Shown piece by piece: positions 1 to 6,910 of a stretch of 8,477 nt of DNA (positions within the stretch are counted from its first letter, which is position 1; each line of letters starts with the position of its first letter). Below the pieces are notes generated by a model. The model saw only the letters and a list, made by a program, of their open reading frames with translations. It had not been told where the DNA came from and did no database searches. The translations under genes and the position numbers were made by a program. Source of the stretch: Planctomycetaceae bacterium (GTDB taxonomy: Bacteria; Planctomycetota; Planctomycetia; Pirellulales; UBA1268); NCBI GenBank assembly GCA_030616935.1, contig JAUWWJ010000050.1:1-8477 (forward strand), in the 5' to 3' direction.

Positions 1-263
1 CAGGCGACCAGCGACTGACTATTCGAGTTTTTGTAGATGACCCCGAGCCAACAGTCGCAAGTGTTGTGCCTTTATGGGAAGCAGCGAACTGGCTAGAGCG
101 TGAGGTGTGGGACCTTTTTGGCATTCGTTTTACTGGCCATCCCGACTTGCGCAGGCTCGTCATGCCAGAAGAATTCACCGCGCATCCCCTACGTAAAGAT
201 TATCCACTCCAAGGCCGTGGGGAACGTCATAACTTCCCCGTTATCACACGCGACCATAGCTGA
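1..263 (+). CDS. nuoC: NADH-quinone oxidoreductase subunit C (30 kDa subunit), 3' part
   Basis: This is the C-terminal end of a peripheral-arm subunit that packs against NuoD near the quinone site. The gene is cut at the window's left edge, and the open frame begins at base 3 and ends with TGA at 261-263, leaving 86 residues. The visible part carries the 30-kDa family signature: a W-E-A-A-N-W-L-E-R-E segment, then DLFGIRF, GHPDLRR and HPLRKDYPL, in the usual order and spacing. The protein stops about 20 residues after that signature and does not run into nuoD, so C and D are separate proteins, unlike the E. coli NuoCD fusion. The end, around GRGERHNFPV, looks to me like planctomycete NuoC, from memory only. 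The true start and N-terminal half are not visible. There are 21 bases before nuoD. Identification is secure. Confidence 0.96.
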   Translation, partial: GDQRLTIRVFVDDPEPTVASVVPLWEAANWLEREVWDLFGIRFTGHPDLRRLVMPEEFTAHPLRKDYPLQGRGERHNFPVITRDHS

Positions 264-284
264 CTTCTTTAAAAAAATATCTAT

Positions 285-1508
285 ATGGCTATCGCCCCAA
301 CCGAAATCGAAACTCCACCAGAGTCTAGAAGTGAAGACTACCTTTGGACGCTGAACTTCGGCCCACAGCATCCTGCAACACATACGACGTTGCGATTGGT
401 TCTGAAGCTTGAGGGCGAGCGGGTTGTTGATGCAGTTCCTGAAATGGGCTACCTCCATTCAGGCTTTGAAAAAATAGGCGAACATCTCACATTTAACCAA
501 TATGTCACTGTTACGGATCGGATGAATTACATCTCACCGATGGCCAACAATGTAGCGTGGCACCATTCGGTTGAGACTCTTCTTGGTATCGACCTCACGC
601 CACGTTGCACCTATATTCGCACCATTGTTGCCGAACTGGCGAGAATCAGTGATCACCTGCTGTCGAACGGTGCAGTTGGTCTTGATACAGGGGCATTTAC
701 TTACTTTCTCTATGCCTTCTATCAGCGTGAAGTAATCTACGACATCTTCGAGACGCTTTGTGGAGCTCGTTTTACAAACAGCTACACCCGCGTTGGAGGT
801 GTGTCGCAGGACTTTACCCCACTTGTCATTGAGAAAACGCGAGCGTTCCTTAAAACGTTCCCCAAAACACTAAATGACATGGAGCGATTGCTGAACCGTA
901 ATCGTATTTTTGTCGATCGAACCAAAGGCGTTGGCCTTCTCACAAAAGAGGAGGCTATTAATCGAGGTGCAACGGGGCCTGTTGCGCGAGCGAGTGGCGT
1001 AACAAGGGACCTTCGGCGAGATGAACCCTACTTGGCATATTCCGATTTTGACTTTCAAGTTAGCTGTGCTTCAGCTGGCGACTGCTATGCAAGGTACCTC
1101 GTTCGAATGCAGGAGATGCGGGAAAGCCTCAAGATCGTCGAGCAGGCAATTGAAAACCTACCAAGTGGACCCGTTGATGTCGGCATCGATGAACGGATGG
1201 CGCTTCCGACAAAAAAGCAGGTGTATTCAACGATCGAAGGAACCATCTCGCACTTTGAATTGAGCATGAGTAACAGAGGGTTTGAAGTTCCGTGCGAGGA
1301 GGCATATGCCGCTATCGAAGCGCCAAACGGTGAACTCGGTTTTTATCTTGTTGGCGACGGCGAGGATCAGGCATATCGAGCTCGATGCAGACCACCTTCG
1401 GTTTTGAATTTTGCCATGTTTCCACATCTTATCCGTGGCCACACGCTCTCAGACGTTGTAGCGGTACTCGGGAGCCTTAATATTATTGCAGCGGAGCTCG
1501 ACCGATGA
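285..1508 (+). CDS. nuoD: NADH-quinone oxidoreductase subunit D (49 kDa subunit)
   Basis: This is the core peripheral-arm subunit that, with NuoB and NuoH, forms the quinone head-group pocket. It has 407 residues, a normal length for unfused NuoD. NFGPQHPATH (residues 24-33) includes His29 and His33, and Tyr82 follows in DRMNY. His33, Tyr82 and Asp134 keep the spacing of the quinone-site and coupling residues known in Thermus Nqo4 (His38, Tyr87, Asp139, a constant offset of 5). Further family blocks are LDTGAFT, RVGGVSQDF and GDCYARYLVRMQEM. The protein ends on the conserved C-terminal ELDR, but the canonical GS-[LI]-D-I-V-x-G-E-[VL]-D-R is changed to GSLNIIAAELDR. The ATG at 285 comes only 21 bases after nuoC and leaves a short, variable N-terminus before the conserved block. 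No Shine-Dalgarno sequence precedes it; the upstream gap is T- and A-rich. Its stop overlaps the nuoE start (ATGA). Confidence 0.98.
   Translation: MAIAPTEIETPPESRSEDYLWTLNFGPQHPATHTTLRLVLKLEGERVVDAVPEMGYLHSGFEKIGEHLTFNQYVTVTDRMNYISPMANNVAWHHSVETLLGIDLTPRCTYIRTIVAELARISDHLLSNGAVGLDTGAFTYFLYAFYQREVIYDIFETLCGARFTNSYTRVGGVSQDFTPLVIEKTRAFLKTFPKTLNDMERLLNRNRIFVDRTKGVGLLTKEEAINRGATGPVARASGVTRDLRRDEPYLAYSDFDFQVSCASAGDCYARYLVRMQEMRESLKIVEQAIENLPSGPVDVGIDERMALPTKKQVYSTIEGTISHFELSMSNRGFEVPCEEAYAAIEAPNGELGFYLVGDGEDQAYRARCRPPSVLNFAMFPHLIRGHTLSDVVAVLGSLNIIAAELDR
1493..1496 (+). promoter_or_regulatory. Ribosome binding site of nuoE
   Basis: GGAG lies inside the last codons of nuoD, 8 bases before the nuoE ATG at 1505. 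It supports this start, which also overlaps the nuoD stop in an ATGA, a typical arrangement for translational coupling. Confidence 0.6.
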
Positions 1509-2011
1509 TTGCGAATCGCAAAGTTCTTACTGAAGACATGCTTGCACGCATAGAAGCGTTAGCTTCTCGCTACCCGACGAAACAAGCGTTAACGTTACCT
1601 GCCCTGCATGTTGTCCACGACGAGCTACGGCATGTTCCGCTTGATGCTGTAGTTGAAATAGCCGAACTACTTGATCTCGCCCCGGCAGAAGTTCAAGACA
1701 CCCTGACCTTCTACCAATTTTTTTACCAAGACAAGCCACATGGCAAAGTTCGGGCATTCGTTTGTCGCTCAATCTCGTGTGCACTTCGTGGTGGTGAGCA
1801 GGTACTTGACCACCTTTGTGAAAAAGCAGGAATCAAGCCCGGCGAAACAACTGCCGACGGCACTATCACCATTGAACCCGCCGAATGCCTCGGCGCCTGT
1901 GACTTTGCGCCGTGCATGCTTGCTGGAAATGATTTGCATAAAGATTTAACACCGGAAAAAGCAGACGCATTCCTAAAATCGGTTGGGAGGAAAACGGATG
2001 AACTCCTTTGA
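1505..2011 (+). CDS. nuoE: NADH-quinone oxidoreductase subunit E (24 kDa, [2Fe-2S] N1a)
   Basis: This is a thioredoxin-fold subunit of the NADH-oxidising tip that carries the off-path [2Fe-2S] cluster N1a next to the FMN of NuoF. It has 168 residues, normal for the family. The N-terminal helical part (about residues 1-78) includes LPALHVVHDELRHVP and ends in DTLTFYQFF. The cluster ligands follow as Cys87-x4-Cys92 and Cys128-x3-Cys132, in the contexts CRSISCALRGG and ECLGACDFAPC, matching the family pattern exactly. The start at 1505 is supported by the ATGA overlap with nuoD and a GGAG 8 bases upstream. The 3' end overlaps the start of nuoF by 14 bases. No key residue is missing. Confidence 0.98.
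   Translation: MIANRKVLTEDMLARIEALASRYPTKQALTLPALHVVHDELRHVPLDAVVEIAELLDLAPAEVQDTLTFYQFFYQDKPHGKVRAFVCRSISCALRGGEQVLDHLCEKAGIKPGETTADGTITIEPAECLGACDFAPCMLAGNDLHKDLTPEKADAFLKSVGRKTDELL
1986..1990 (+). promoter_or_regulatory. Ribosome binding site of nuoF
   Basis: A perfect GGAGG lies inside the last codons of nuoE, 7 bases before the ATG at 1998. It decides the nuoF start. The alternative in-frame TTG at 1983 lies upstream of the GGAGG itself and has no site of its own, so the longer reading is unlikely. Confidence 0.8.
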
Positions 2012-3362
2012 TACATTTGAGCCTGTGCTCCTCGAAGCCGCTGGCATTGATGATGGCCATACAATTGAAAGCTATCAAAGCCGCGGTGGATACGCCCCAC
2101 TTGAAAAGTTGCTTTCCGAAAAACAGCCGCCTGAAGTTGTGGAAATGGTGAAATCATCTGGCCTTCGTGGGCGTGGCGGTGCGGGATTTATGACTGGCTT
2201 GAAGTGGACGTTCCTTCCCAAAGATCATCCTGGGCCAGTCTATTTGTGCGTCAACGCGGACGAGAGTGAGCCCGGCACATTCAACAACAGAATTCTCATG
2301 GAAGACGACCCTCACCAGGTTCTTGAGGGCACGATCATATCGGCATATGCGACGCGAGCCAGTACAGCATATATCTATCTTCGTTATGAATACCCAAAAA
2401 GCTGGGACATACTCCAAAAAGCAATTGATGAAGCATATGCAGCGGGGTTTCTCGGAGAGAACATTAAAGGCAGTGGGTTCTCGCTCAACATATATCTCCA
2501 TCGTGGTGCTGCTGCATATATCTGCGGTGAAGAAACCGGGCTCATTGAAAGTCTTGAAGGCAAGCGAGCATGGCCTCGCATAAAACCGCCTTTCCCTGCC
2601 ATCGAAGGAGTGTTCCGCAAGCCAACGGTTGTGAATAACATCGAGACAATGGCATGTGTGGCACAAATCGCACGGCGAGGTGTTGATTGGTTCCGTTCAA
2701 TTGGAATCCCTGCTGATCCGAACAATCCAAGAGATCCAGGGAGTTATGGCCCAAAACTCTATTGCCTGTCTGGTCATGTTGAAAAACCAGGGTGTTACGA
2801 AGCACCTCTTGGAATTACTGCACGCGAATTAATTGATCGTTTCGGTGGTGGTGTCTGGAAAGGGCGGCAGGCAAAAGCAGTCATTCCGGGAGGTATCTCC
2901 ATGGGGCTGATGACTGAAGATGAACTGGACACTCCGCTCGATTTTGCTGGACCGGGAACGGTTGGCTGTCTCGGTCTTGGAACGGCTGCTGTTGTTGTCG
3001 TCGACGAGACCGTCAGCATTGTTGATTTCCTGCATAATTCATGCCGTTTTTTCGCACACGAGTCCTGCGGTCAGTGCACGCCATGCCGGGAGGGTACAAG
3101 TTGGTCGCTCCGAATGCTCGAGCGTATTCGAGCCGGAAAGGGTAGATTGCGAGATCTCGATCTCCTCGCAGAAATTGGTGACACGATGGGCATGATGCCC
3201 GGGTCAACAATTTGCGGCCTTGCTGACGGAGCCGCCTGGCCAATCAAGAACTCCATTGCGAAATTTCGTGATGAATTTGAAGATTACATCAAACAGACGA
3301 ATCCAACCGGCTACATGGAAACTGATCCTGTTCCTGCCTTGCCAATTGTTACTACTCACTAA
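1998..3362 (+). CDS. nuoF: NADH-quinone oxidoreductase subunit F (51 kDa, NADH/FMN, [4Fe-4S] N3)
   Basis: This is the catalytic entry subunit. It binds NADH, passes a hydride to non-covalent FMN, and delivers electrons to the [4Fe-4S] cluster N3. With the ATG at 1998 it has 454 residues, within the family range. The glycine-rich nucleotide loop is GLRGRGGAGF (about 55-64). The FMN-binding segment NADESEPGTF is at 86-95, and the second flavin/NADH block around YICGEET is at 174-180, followed by SLEGKR. The N3 ligands are Cys357-x2-Cys360-x2-Cys363 in ESCGQCTPCREGT, and Cys406 in STICGLADG. The C-terminal tail of some 35 residues after the last conserved block is variable. The start is set by GGAGG at 1986-1990, giving a 14-base overlap with nuoE. 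A 29-base gap follows before nuoG. All ligand and nucleotide motifs are intact, so the protein should be functional. Confidence 0.98.
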   Translation: MNSFDTFEPVLLEAAGIDDGHTIESYQSRGGYAPLEKLLSEKQPPEVVEMVKSSGLRGRGGAGFMTGLKWTFLPKDHPGPVYLCVNADESEPGTFNNRILMEDDPHQVLEGTIISAYATRASTAYIYLRYEYPKSWDILQKAIDEAYAAGFLGENIKGSGFSLNIYLHRGAAAYICGEETGLIESLEGKRAWPRIKPPFPAIEGVFRKPTVVNNIETMACVAQIARRGVDWFRSIGIPADPNNPRDPGSYGPKLYCLSGHVEKPGCYEAPLGITARELIDRFGGGVWKGRQAKAVIPGGISMGLMTEDELDTPLDFAGPGTVGCLGLGTAAVVVVDETVSIVDFLHNSCRFFAHESCGQCTPCREGTSWSLRMLERIRAGKGRLRDLDLLAEIGDTMGMMPGSTICGLADGAAWPIKNSIAKFRDEFEDYIKQTNPTGYMETDPVPALPIVTTH

Positions 3363-3391
3363 CTCATTTTCACTGCTTACTACTTTCCATC

Positions 3392-5029
3392 ATGCCCACA
3401 GTCATTGTTGACGATCAGGAAATCGAGATAGGAGCCGACGAACGGCTCAACTGTATTGAAGCCGCCCGCCGGGCGGGTGTCGAGATTCCTCATTATTGCT
3501 GGCACCCGGGACTTTCTGTTGTAGCGAGCTGCCGCATGTGTCTCATTCAGGCTGGTACTCGGAATGCTGAAACTGATGAAGTTTCAATGATTCCCAAACT
3601 TGTTCCAGGGTGCCAAACGCCGGTCAAAGATGGAACTGTCATTGTTACTGACAGTGAGGCTGTTCAGGAAAGTCGTGCCCGTGTTGAGGAAGCACTGCTT
3701 ATTGATCACCCGATTGACTGTCCAATCTGTGACAAGGCAGGCGAATGCCTGCTGCAGGACTACCACTTTGAGCACGGACAGAGCGAACGGCGGGCCGACA
3801 TTCATGCCTTTAGTAGCCGCCGTCGAGATGTTGGGCCAACCGTTACTCTTTTTGTTGATCGCTGCATCATGTGCACACGTTGCGTTCGGTTCACACGAGA
3901 GGTCTCCGGTACAGCAGAACTCATGGTCTCTGCCCGTGGTGCGAAAGAAGAAATTGATACGTTCCCTGGATTTCCGCTTGATAATAAATTGGCTGGAAAT
4001 GTTGTCGACCTATGCCCAGTTGGTGCTCTAGGAGATAAAGACTTTTTGTATCAGCAGAGAGTCTGGTTTTTGAAGAAAACGGAAAATGTGTGTGGTGGCT
4101 GTGCAGCAGGATGTTCAATAGTGACCGAGCACAACCAAGACAAGGTATACCGACTCAAACCACGTGAAAACTTGCATGTAAACAAGTGGTGGATGTGTGA
4201 CGAGGGACGTTACGGATGGCATCATCTGCATAATGCAAAACGAATCATCGCGGTACGGTACCGGAATAATGAAGACTATCAGGCTATCGAATGGGCAGAC
4301 GTTTTACGCCGCCTGCCTACAGACCTGACTGATGCAGGGCGACTGGGTGTTGCTGTTTCACCAATGCTTACCCTTGAAGAAGCTTGGATGCTGTGTTCGG
4401 TTGCGAGGACAATTGATCCAGACGCGTATCTTGCAGTTGGTCATGCGCCATCAACTGGTGCTGATGAATCCTTCCCCGGCGGGTTTACAATTCGCGGTGA
4501 GAAGGCTCCAAACCGCATTGGCGTTGAAATGGTTCTCAGTATGTTCGGGGCTGTTTCTGAGGGCGGCGCGGTTCCAGGGTGGAACGACTTCCTTGAACAG
4601 GTGCGAACAAAAACAATTCAATCGGCGTGGGTAACAGCTGGGTACACAACACCCGAGGGATCCTGGTGTGATGAAGCAACGGCGGCAACCTTTGAAGAGC
4701 TCAACTGCCTTGTTGTTCAAGACTTATTTGAATCTCCACTCTCTAACCGAGCTACGTGGTGCCTGCCTGCGGTCGGATTTGCTGAGCGAAGCGGCACGTG
4801 GGTCAACTGCGGTCATCGCGCGCAGACCTTCGAACAAGCAATTCGCCCTCCTGCCGGTGTCTGGCCAGAGGGCCGATTCTTTTGGAATCTCCTAGGACGA
4901 GGAGGCTTATATGATCCCGAGAGCATTCGAAAACAAATTGCTGAAAGTTCTGCCAGCTTCGCTGTCTTATCGGGTGATGTGCCATCCATTGGCCTCGACC
5001 TGAGGTTGCAGCAGGTGGCAGTTACCTAA
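3392..5029 (+). CDS. nuoG: NADH-quinone oxidoreductase subunit G, short form (75 kDa iron-sulfur subunit)
   Basis: This is the peripheral-arm subunit that carries electrons from NuoF towards NuoI. An N-terminal ferredoxin-type domain holds [2Fe-2S] N1b: Cys36, Cys47, Cys50 and Cys74. Next comes N5 with its unusual histidine ligand: His106, Cys110, Cys113 and Cys119. N4 follows: Cys158, Cys161, Cys164 and Cys208. A fourth set, Cys234-x2-Cys237-x3-Cys241-x27-Cys269, matches N7, the extra cluster known in E. coli and Thermus. The protein has 545 residues, against about 780-910 in Thermus and E. coli, and the loss is in the C-terminal molybdopterin-oxidoreductase-like domain. About 275 residues remain after N7. 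They still contain recognisable family blocks: VVQDLFES (441-448), a CLPA segment, and ERSGTWVN (465-472). The stop is a clean TAA and nuoH follows, so I see an evolved short form, not a frameshift. The ATG at 3392 lacks a Shine-Dalgarno sequence; the upstream bases are pyrimidine-rich. Confidence 0.97.
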   Translation: MPTVIVDDQEIEIGADERLNCIEAARRAGVEIPHYCWHPGLSVVASCRMCLIQAGTRNAETDEVSMIPKLVPGCQTPVKDGTVIVTDSEAVQESRARVEEALLIDHPIDCPICDKAGECLLQDYHFEHGQSERRADIHAFSSRRRDVGPTVTLFVDRCIMCTRCVRFTREVSGTAELMVSARGAKEEIDTFPGFPLDNKLAGNVVDLCPVGALGDKDFLYQQRVWFLKKTENVCGGCAAGCSIVTEHNQDKVYRLKPRENLHVNKWWMCDEGRYGWHHLHNAKRIIAVRYRNNEDYQAIEWADVLRRLPTDLTDAGRLGVAVSPMLTLEEAWMLCSVARTIDPDAYLAVGHAPSTGADESFPGGFTIRGEKAPNRIGVEMVLSMFGAVSEGGAVPGWNDFLEQVRTKTIQSAWVTAGYTTPEGSWCDEATAATFEELNCLVVQDLFESPLSNRATWCLPAVGFAERSGTWVNCGHRAQTFEQAIRPPAGVWPEGRFFWNLLGRGGLYDPESIRKQIAESSASFAVLSGDVPSIGLDLRLQQVAVT

Positions 5030-5079
5030 GCCAATAACAACACAACGCTTCGCACCACTCCCTTCGAACCAAACATTCA
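5030..5079 (+). other. Longest intergenic gap, between nuoG and nuoH
   Basis: These 50 bases are rich in A and C and poor in G. I see no Shine-Dalgarno sequence before the nuoH ATG, no hairpin followed by a T-run, and no convincing -35/-10 pair. It is most likely a plain spacer within one transcript. Confidence 0.5.
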
Positions 5080-6375
5080 ATGACCGCTCTCCTTCCATCA
5101 CCTGAAACAATCGCTGCACTCGTCAAGATTGGGCTGCTTGTCGGCGGGCTCATGACAGCAGCGGCTTATTTGGTTCTCGTTGAGAGATGGATAGCTGCTT
5201 GGGTTCAGGATCGCCGTGGACCAAATCGTGTCGGTATTCCGCTGACAAAAATTCGTCTGTTTGGATTAGGGCAGCCACTTGCAGATGGCCTCAAAATCAT
5301 TTTCAAGGAGGACTTCACTCCGCGGCATGTTGATAAAGTGCTTTATAATGCAGCACCCTTGGCACTGCTCACTGCATCATTGGCTATCTTTGCCGCTATC
5401 CCTTTCGGAAGTGTACTCCCACCACTCAACATTCCTGGGCTTCCGGATCCCGTACCATTTCTCGTGGCACCTGGACTTGACGTTGGTGTTCTCTGGGTTT
5501 TCGCGCTCTCGAGTATTGCCGTATACGGTGTTCTTCTCGGAGGTTGGGCCAGCAATAATAAATATGGTTTTCTTGGTGGGTTACGAAGTAGCGCTCAACT
5601 GGTTGCTTATGAAATCCCGCTCGGGCTGGGCCTGCTTGGTGTTGTTCTCGCGGCCGGCTCTTTGCAGCTCGACATCATCATGAACAAACAGGCAGAAACT
5701 GGTCTCTGGTATGCCTTTACTCAACCGCTGGGATTTGTAGTTTTCCTCATTGCGAGTTTTGCTGAGGCTGCCCGCCTGCCTTTTGACCTTCCTGAAGCTG
5801 AGCAGGAATTAGTCGGTGGTTATCACACCGAGTACGCCGGAATTAAACTCCTCCTTTTTCTTGTCTCCGAATTCCTGCATATGGTCACGGCTGCCTTCCT
5901 CATCGTGATCATGTTTTTGGGTGGATGGCACTTCTGGGGAATCACGGGAAGTACTCAAGAAGTCACATGGGTTGGTGCTTTTTTAAGATTTGGCATACTG
6001 TCAGCCAAAATCTTTGCTGTGATTCTCTTTTTCATGATGGTCCGCTGGAGCTGGCCCCGATTTCGATTTGATCAATTGATGAATCTCGCATGGAAAGTCA
6101 TGTTGCCTCTCGGGCTCCTGAATTTTGTTGTTGTTGCAACCATTGAGGAATTTCGGTCTGCACTGCAGTCGACTCTTGGAAATAGTCTGACAACTGGCGT
6201 TGCCGTTGGGGTGCCGTGGATTATCTTTTTTGGAGGATTGATTTGCGCTGGCTTACTTACACCTTCCGCCGCGGACAATCGACCAATTCGCACCCGCGAT
6301 CCTTTTGATCAAGAGCAACATCTGAAACAAGATGGTCCGATGAATAAACCGTCTTCTAAATTAGTGGAGGCCTAG
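5080..6375 (+). CDS. nuoH: NADH-quinone oxidoreductase subunit H (ND1 homologue)
   Basis: This membrane subunit forms most of the quinone tunnel and links quinone reduction to the proton channel. It has 431 residues, against 325 in E. coli. Helix 1 (about 13-34) leads into the conserved ERWIAAWVQDRRGPNRVG, then GQPLADGLKIIFKED (64-78). Later blocks are GWASNNKYGFLGGLRS, AYEIPLGLGLLG, and the acidic loop AEAARLPFDLPEAEQELVGG with Glu229, Glu239, Glu241 and Glu243, then HTEY with Glu251, and Glu264. These glutamates keep canonical spacing. Three regions account for the extra length: a proline-rich loop around residues 107-130, an extra hydrophobic segment (about 372-394) after canonical helix 8 (about 338-355), and a charged tail from about 395 to 431. 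The ATG at 5080 has no Shine-Dalgarno sequence; the N-terminus starts a plausible 12 residues before helix 1. nuoI follows after one base. Confidence 0.97.
   Translation: MTALLPSPETIAALVKIGLLVGGLMTAAAYLVLVERWIAAWVQDRRGPNRVGIPLTKIRLFGLGQPLADGLKIIFKEDFTPRHVDKVLYNAAPLALLTASLAIFAAIPFGSVLPPLNIPGLPDPVPFLVAPGLDVGVLWVFALSSIAVYGVLLGGWASNNKYGFLGGLRSSAQLVAYEIPLGLGLLGVVLAAGSLQLDIIMNKQAETGLWYAFTQPLGFVVFLIASFAEAARLPFDLPEAEQELVGGYHTEYAGIKLLLFLVSEFLHMVTAAFLIVIMFLGGWHFWGITGSTQEVTWVGAFLRFGILSAKIFAVILFFMMVRWSWPRFRFDQLMNLAWKVMLPLGLLNFVVVATIEEFRSALQSTLGNSLTTGVAVGVPWIIFFGGLICAGLLTPSAADNRPIRTRDPFDQEQHLKQDGPMNKPSSKLVEA
6366..6370 (+). promoter_or_regulatory. Ribosome binding site of nuoI
   Basis: GGAGG lies inside the last codons of nuoH, 6 bases before the nuoI ATG at 6377. 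It fixes that start and suggests that nuoI translation is coupled to nuoH termination at 6373-6375. Confidence 0.8.
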
Positions 6376-6376
6376 C

Positions 6377-6910
6377 ATGAAACCATCTGATCCCGGAATA
6401 ACATGGATTGATGACAAGCCACTTGGCCTGGCAGAGCGACTTTATATTCCGCTTCTTGTTCAAGGTCTTGCAACTACAGGCCGTCATCTCGTGAGCAAAA
6501 AGAATACTGTCAACTTCCCTGAACAACGTCCTGCTGTTGGAAACCCGCTCATCTACCGAGGCGTGCACCGGCTCAACCGCGATGAGAATGATCGTGTGAA
6601 GTGCGTTGCTTGTTTCCTGTGTGCGACAGCATGCCCTGCTCACTGTATCGATATCGTCGCCACTGAAAGCCCCTGGGAAGATAGAGAAAAATATCCAGAG
6701 AGTTTCCAGATTGATGAACTCCGCTGCATTTTTTGTGGCATGTGCGAAGAGGCGTGTCCTGTTGACGCTATTGAGCTCACGAGCCTTCTTGACCTCACAG
6801 GAAAGAGTCGAGAAGAGATGATTTTTGACAAAGAGAAGCTTCTGAGTGTCTACGATATGACAAAGGATGCTGAGCCAATGAAATCAGCTGACTTGGGGGG
6901 AACACTGTGA
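6377..6910 (+). CDS. nuoI: NADH-quinone oxidoreductase subunit I (two [4Fe-4S], N6a and N6b)
   Basis: This is a ferredoxin-like subunit that passes electrons from NuoG to cluster N2 in NuoB. It has 177 residues, normal length. The N-terminal segment, about residues 17-40, resembles the amphipathic stretch by which NuoI lies against the membrane arm. The conserved R-G-x-H-R-L-x-R-D lead-in (61-69) precedes the first cluster motif, Cys76-x2-Cys79-x2-Cys82-x3-Cys86-Pro. The second is Cys117-x2-Cys120-x2-Cys123-x3-Cys127-Pro. Both are complete, and each has the usual last cysteine followed by proline that ligates the other cluster in 2x[4Fe-4S] ferredoxin folds. The C-terminal 45 residues are charged and variable. 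The start is supported by GGAGG 6 bases upstream. The stop overlaps nuoJ as GTGA. Confidence 0.98.
   Translation: MKPSDPGITWIDDKPLGLAERLYIPLLVQGLATTGRHLVSKKNTVNFPEQRPAVGNPLIYRGVHRLNRDENDRVKCVACFLCATACPAHCIDIVATESPWEDREKYPESFQIDELRCIFCGMCEEACPVDAIELTSLLDLTGKSREEMIFDKEKLLSVYDMTKDAEPMKSADLGGTL

Noticed and set aside
1723..2157. A 144-residue open frame on the - strand across the nuoE/nuoF junction
   Set aside because: It is fully antisense to two well-supported genes, has no recognisable domain, and fits as a codon-usage shadow.
2154..2666. A 170-residue open frame on the - strand inside nuoF, the longest antisense frame
   Set aside because: The sequence is low in recognisable structure and lies opposite the conserved FMN/NADH region of nuoF, whose coding constraint explains it.
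3600..4031. A 143-residue + strand frame inside nuoG in another frame
   Set aside because: It overlaps the cysteine-cluster region of nuoG, which is clearly the real frame. No ribosome site or family motif was seen.
4970..5029. A frameshift truncating nuoG
   Set aside because: The C-terminal blocks of the family are present in one frame to the TAA, and no NuoG-like sequence continues in other frames before nuoH.
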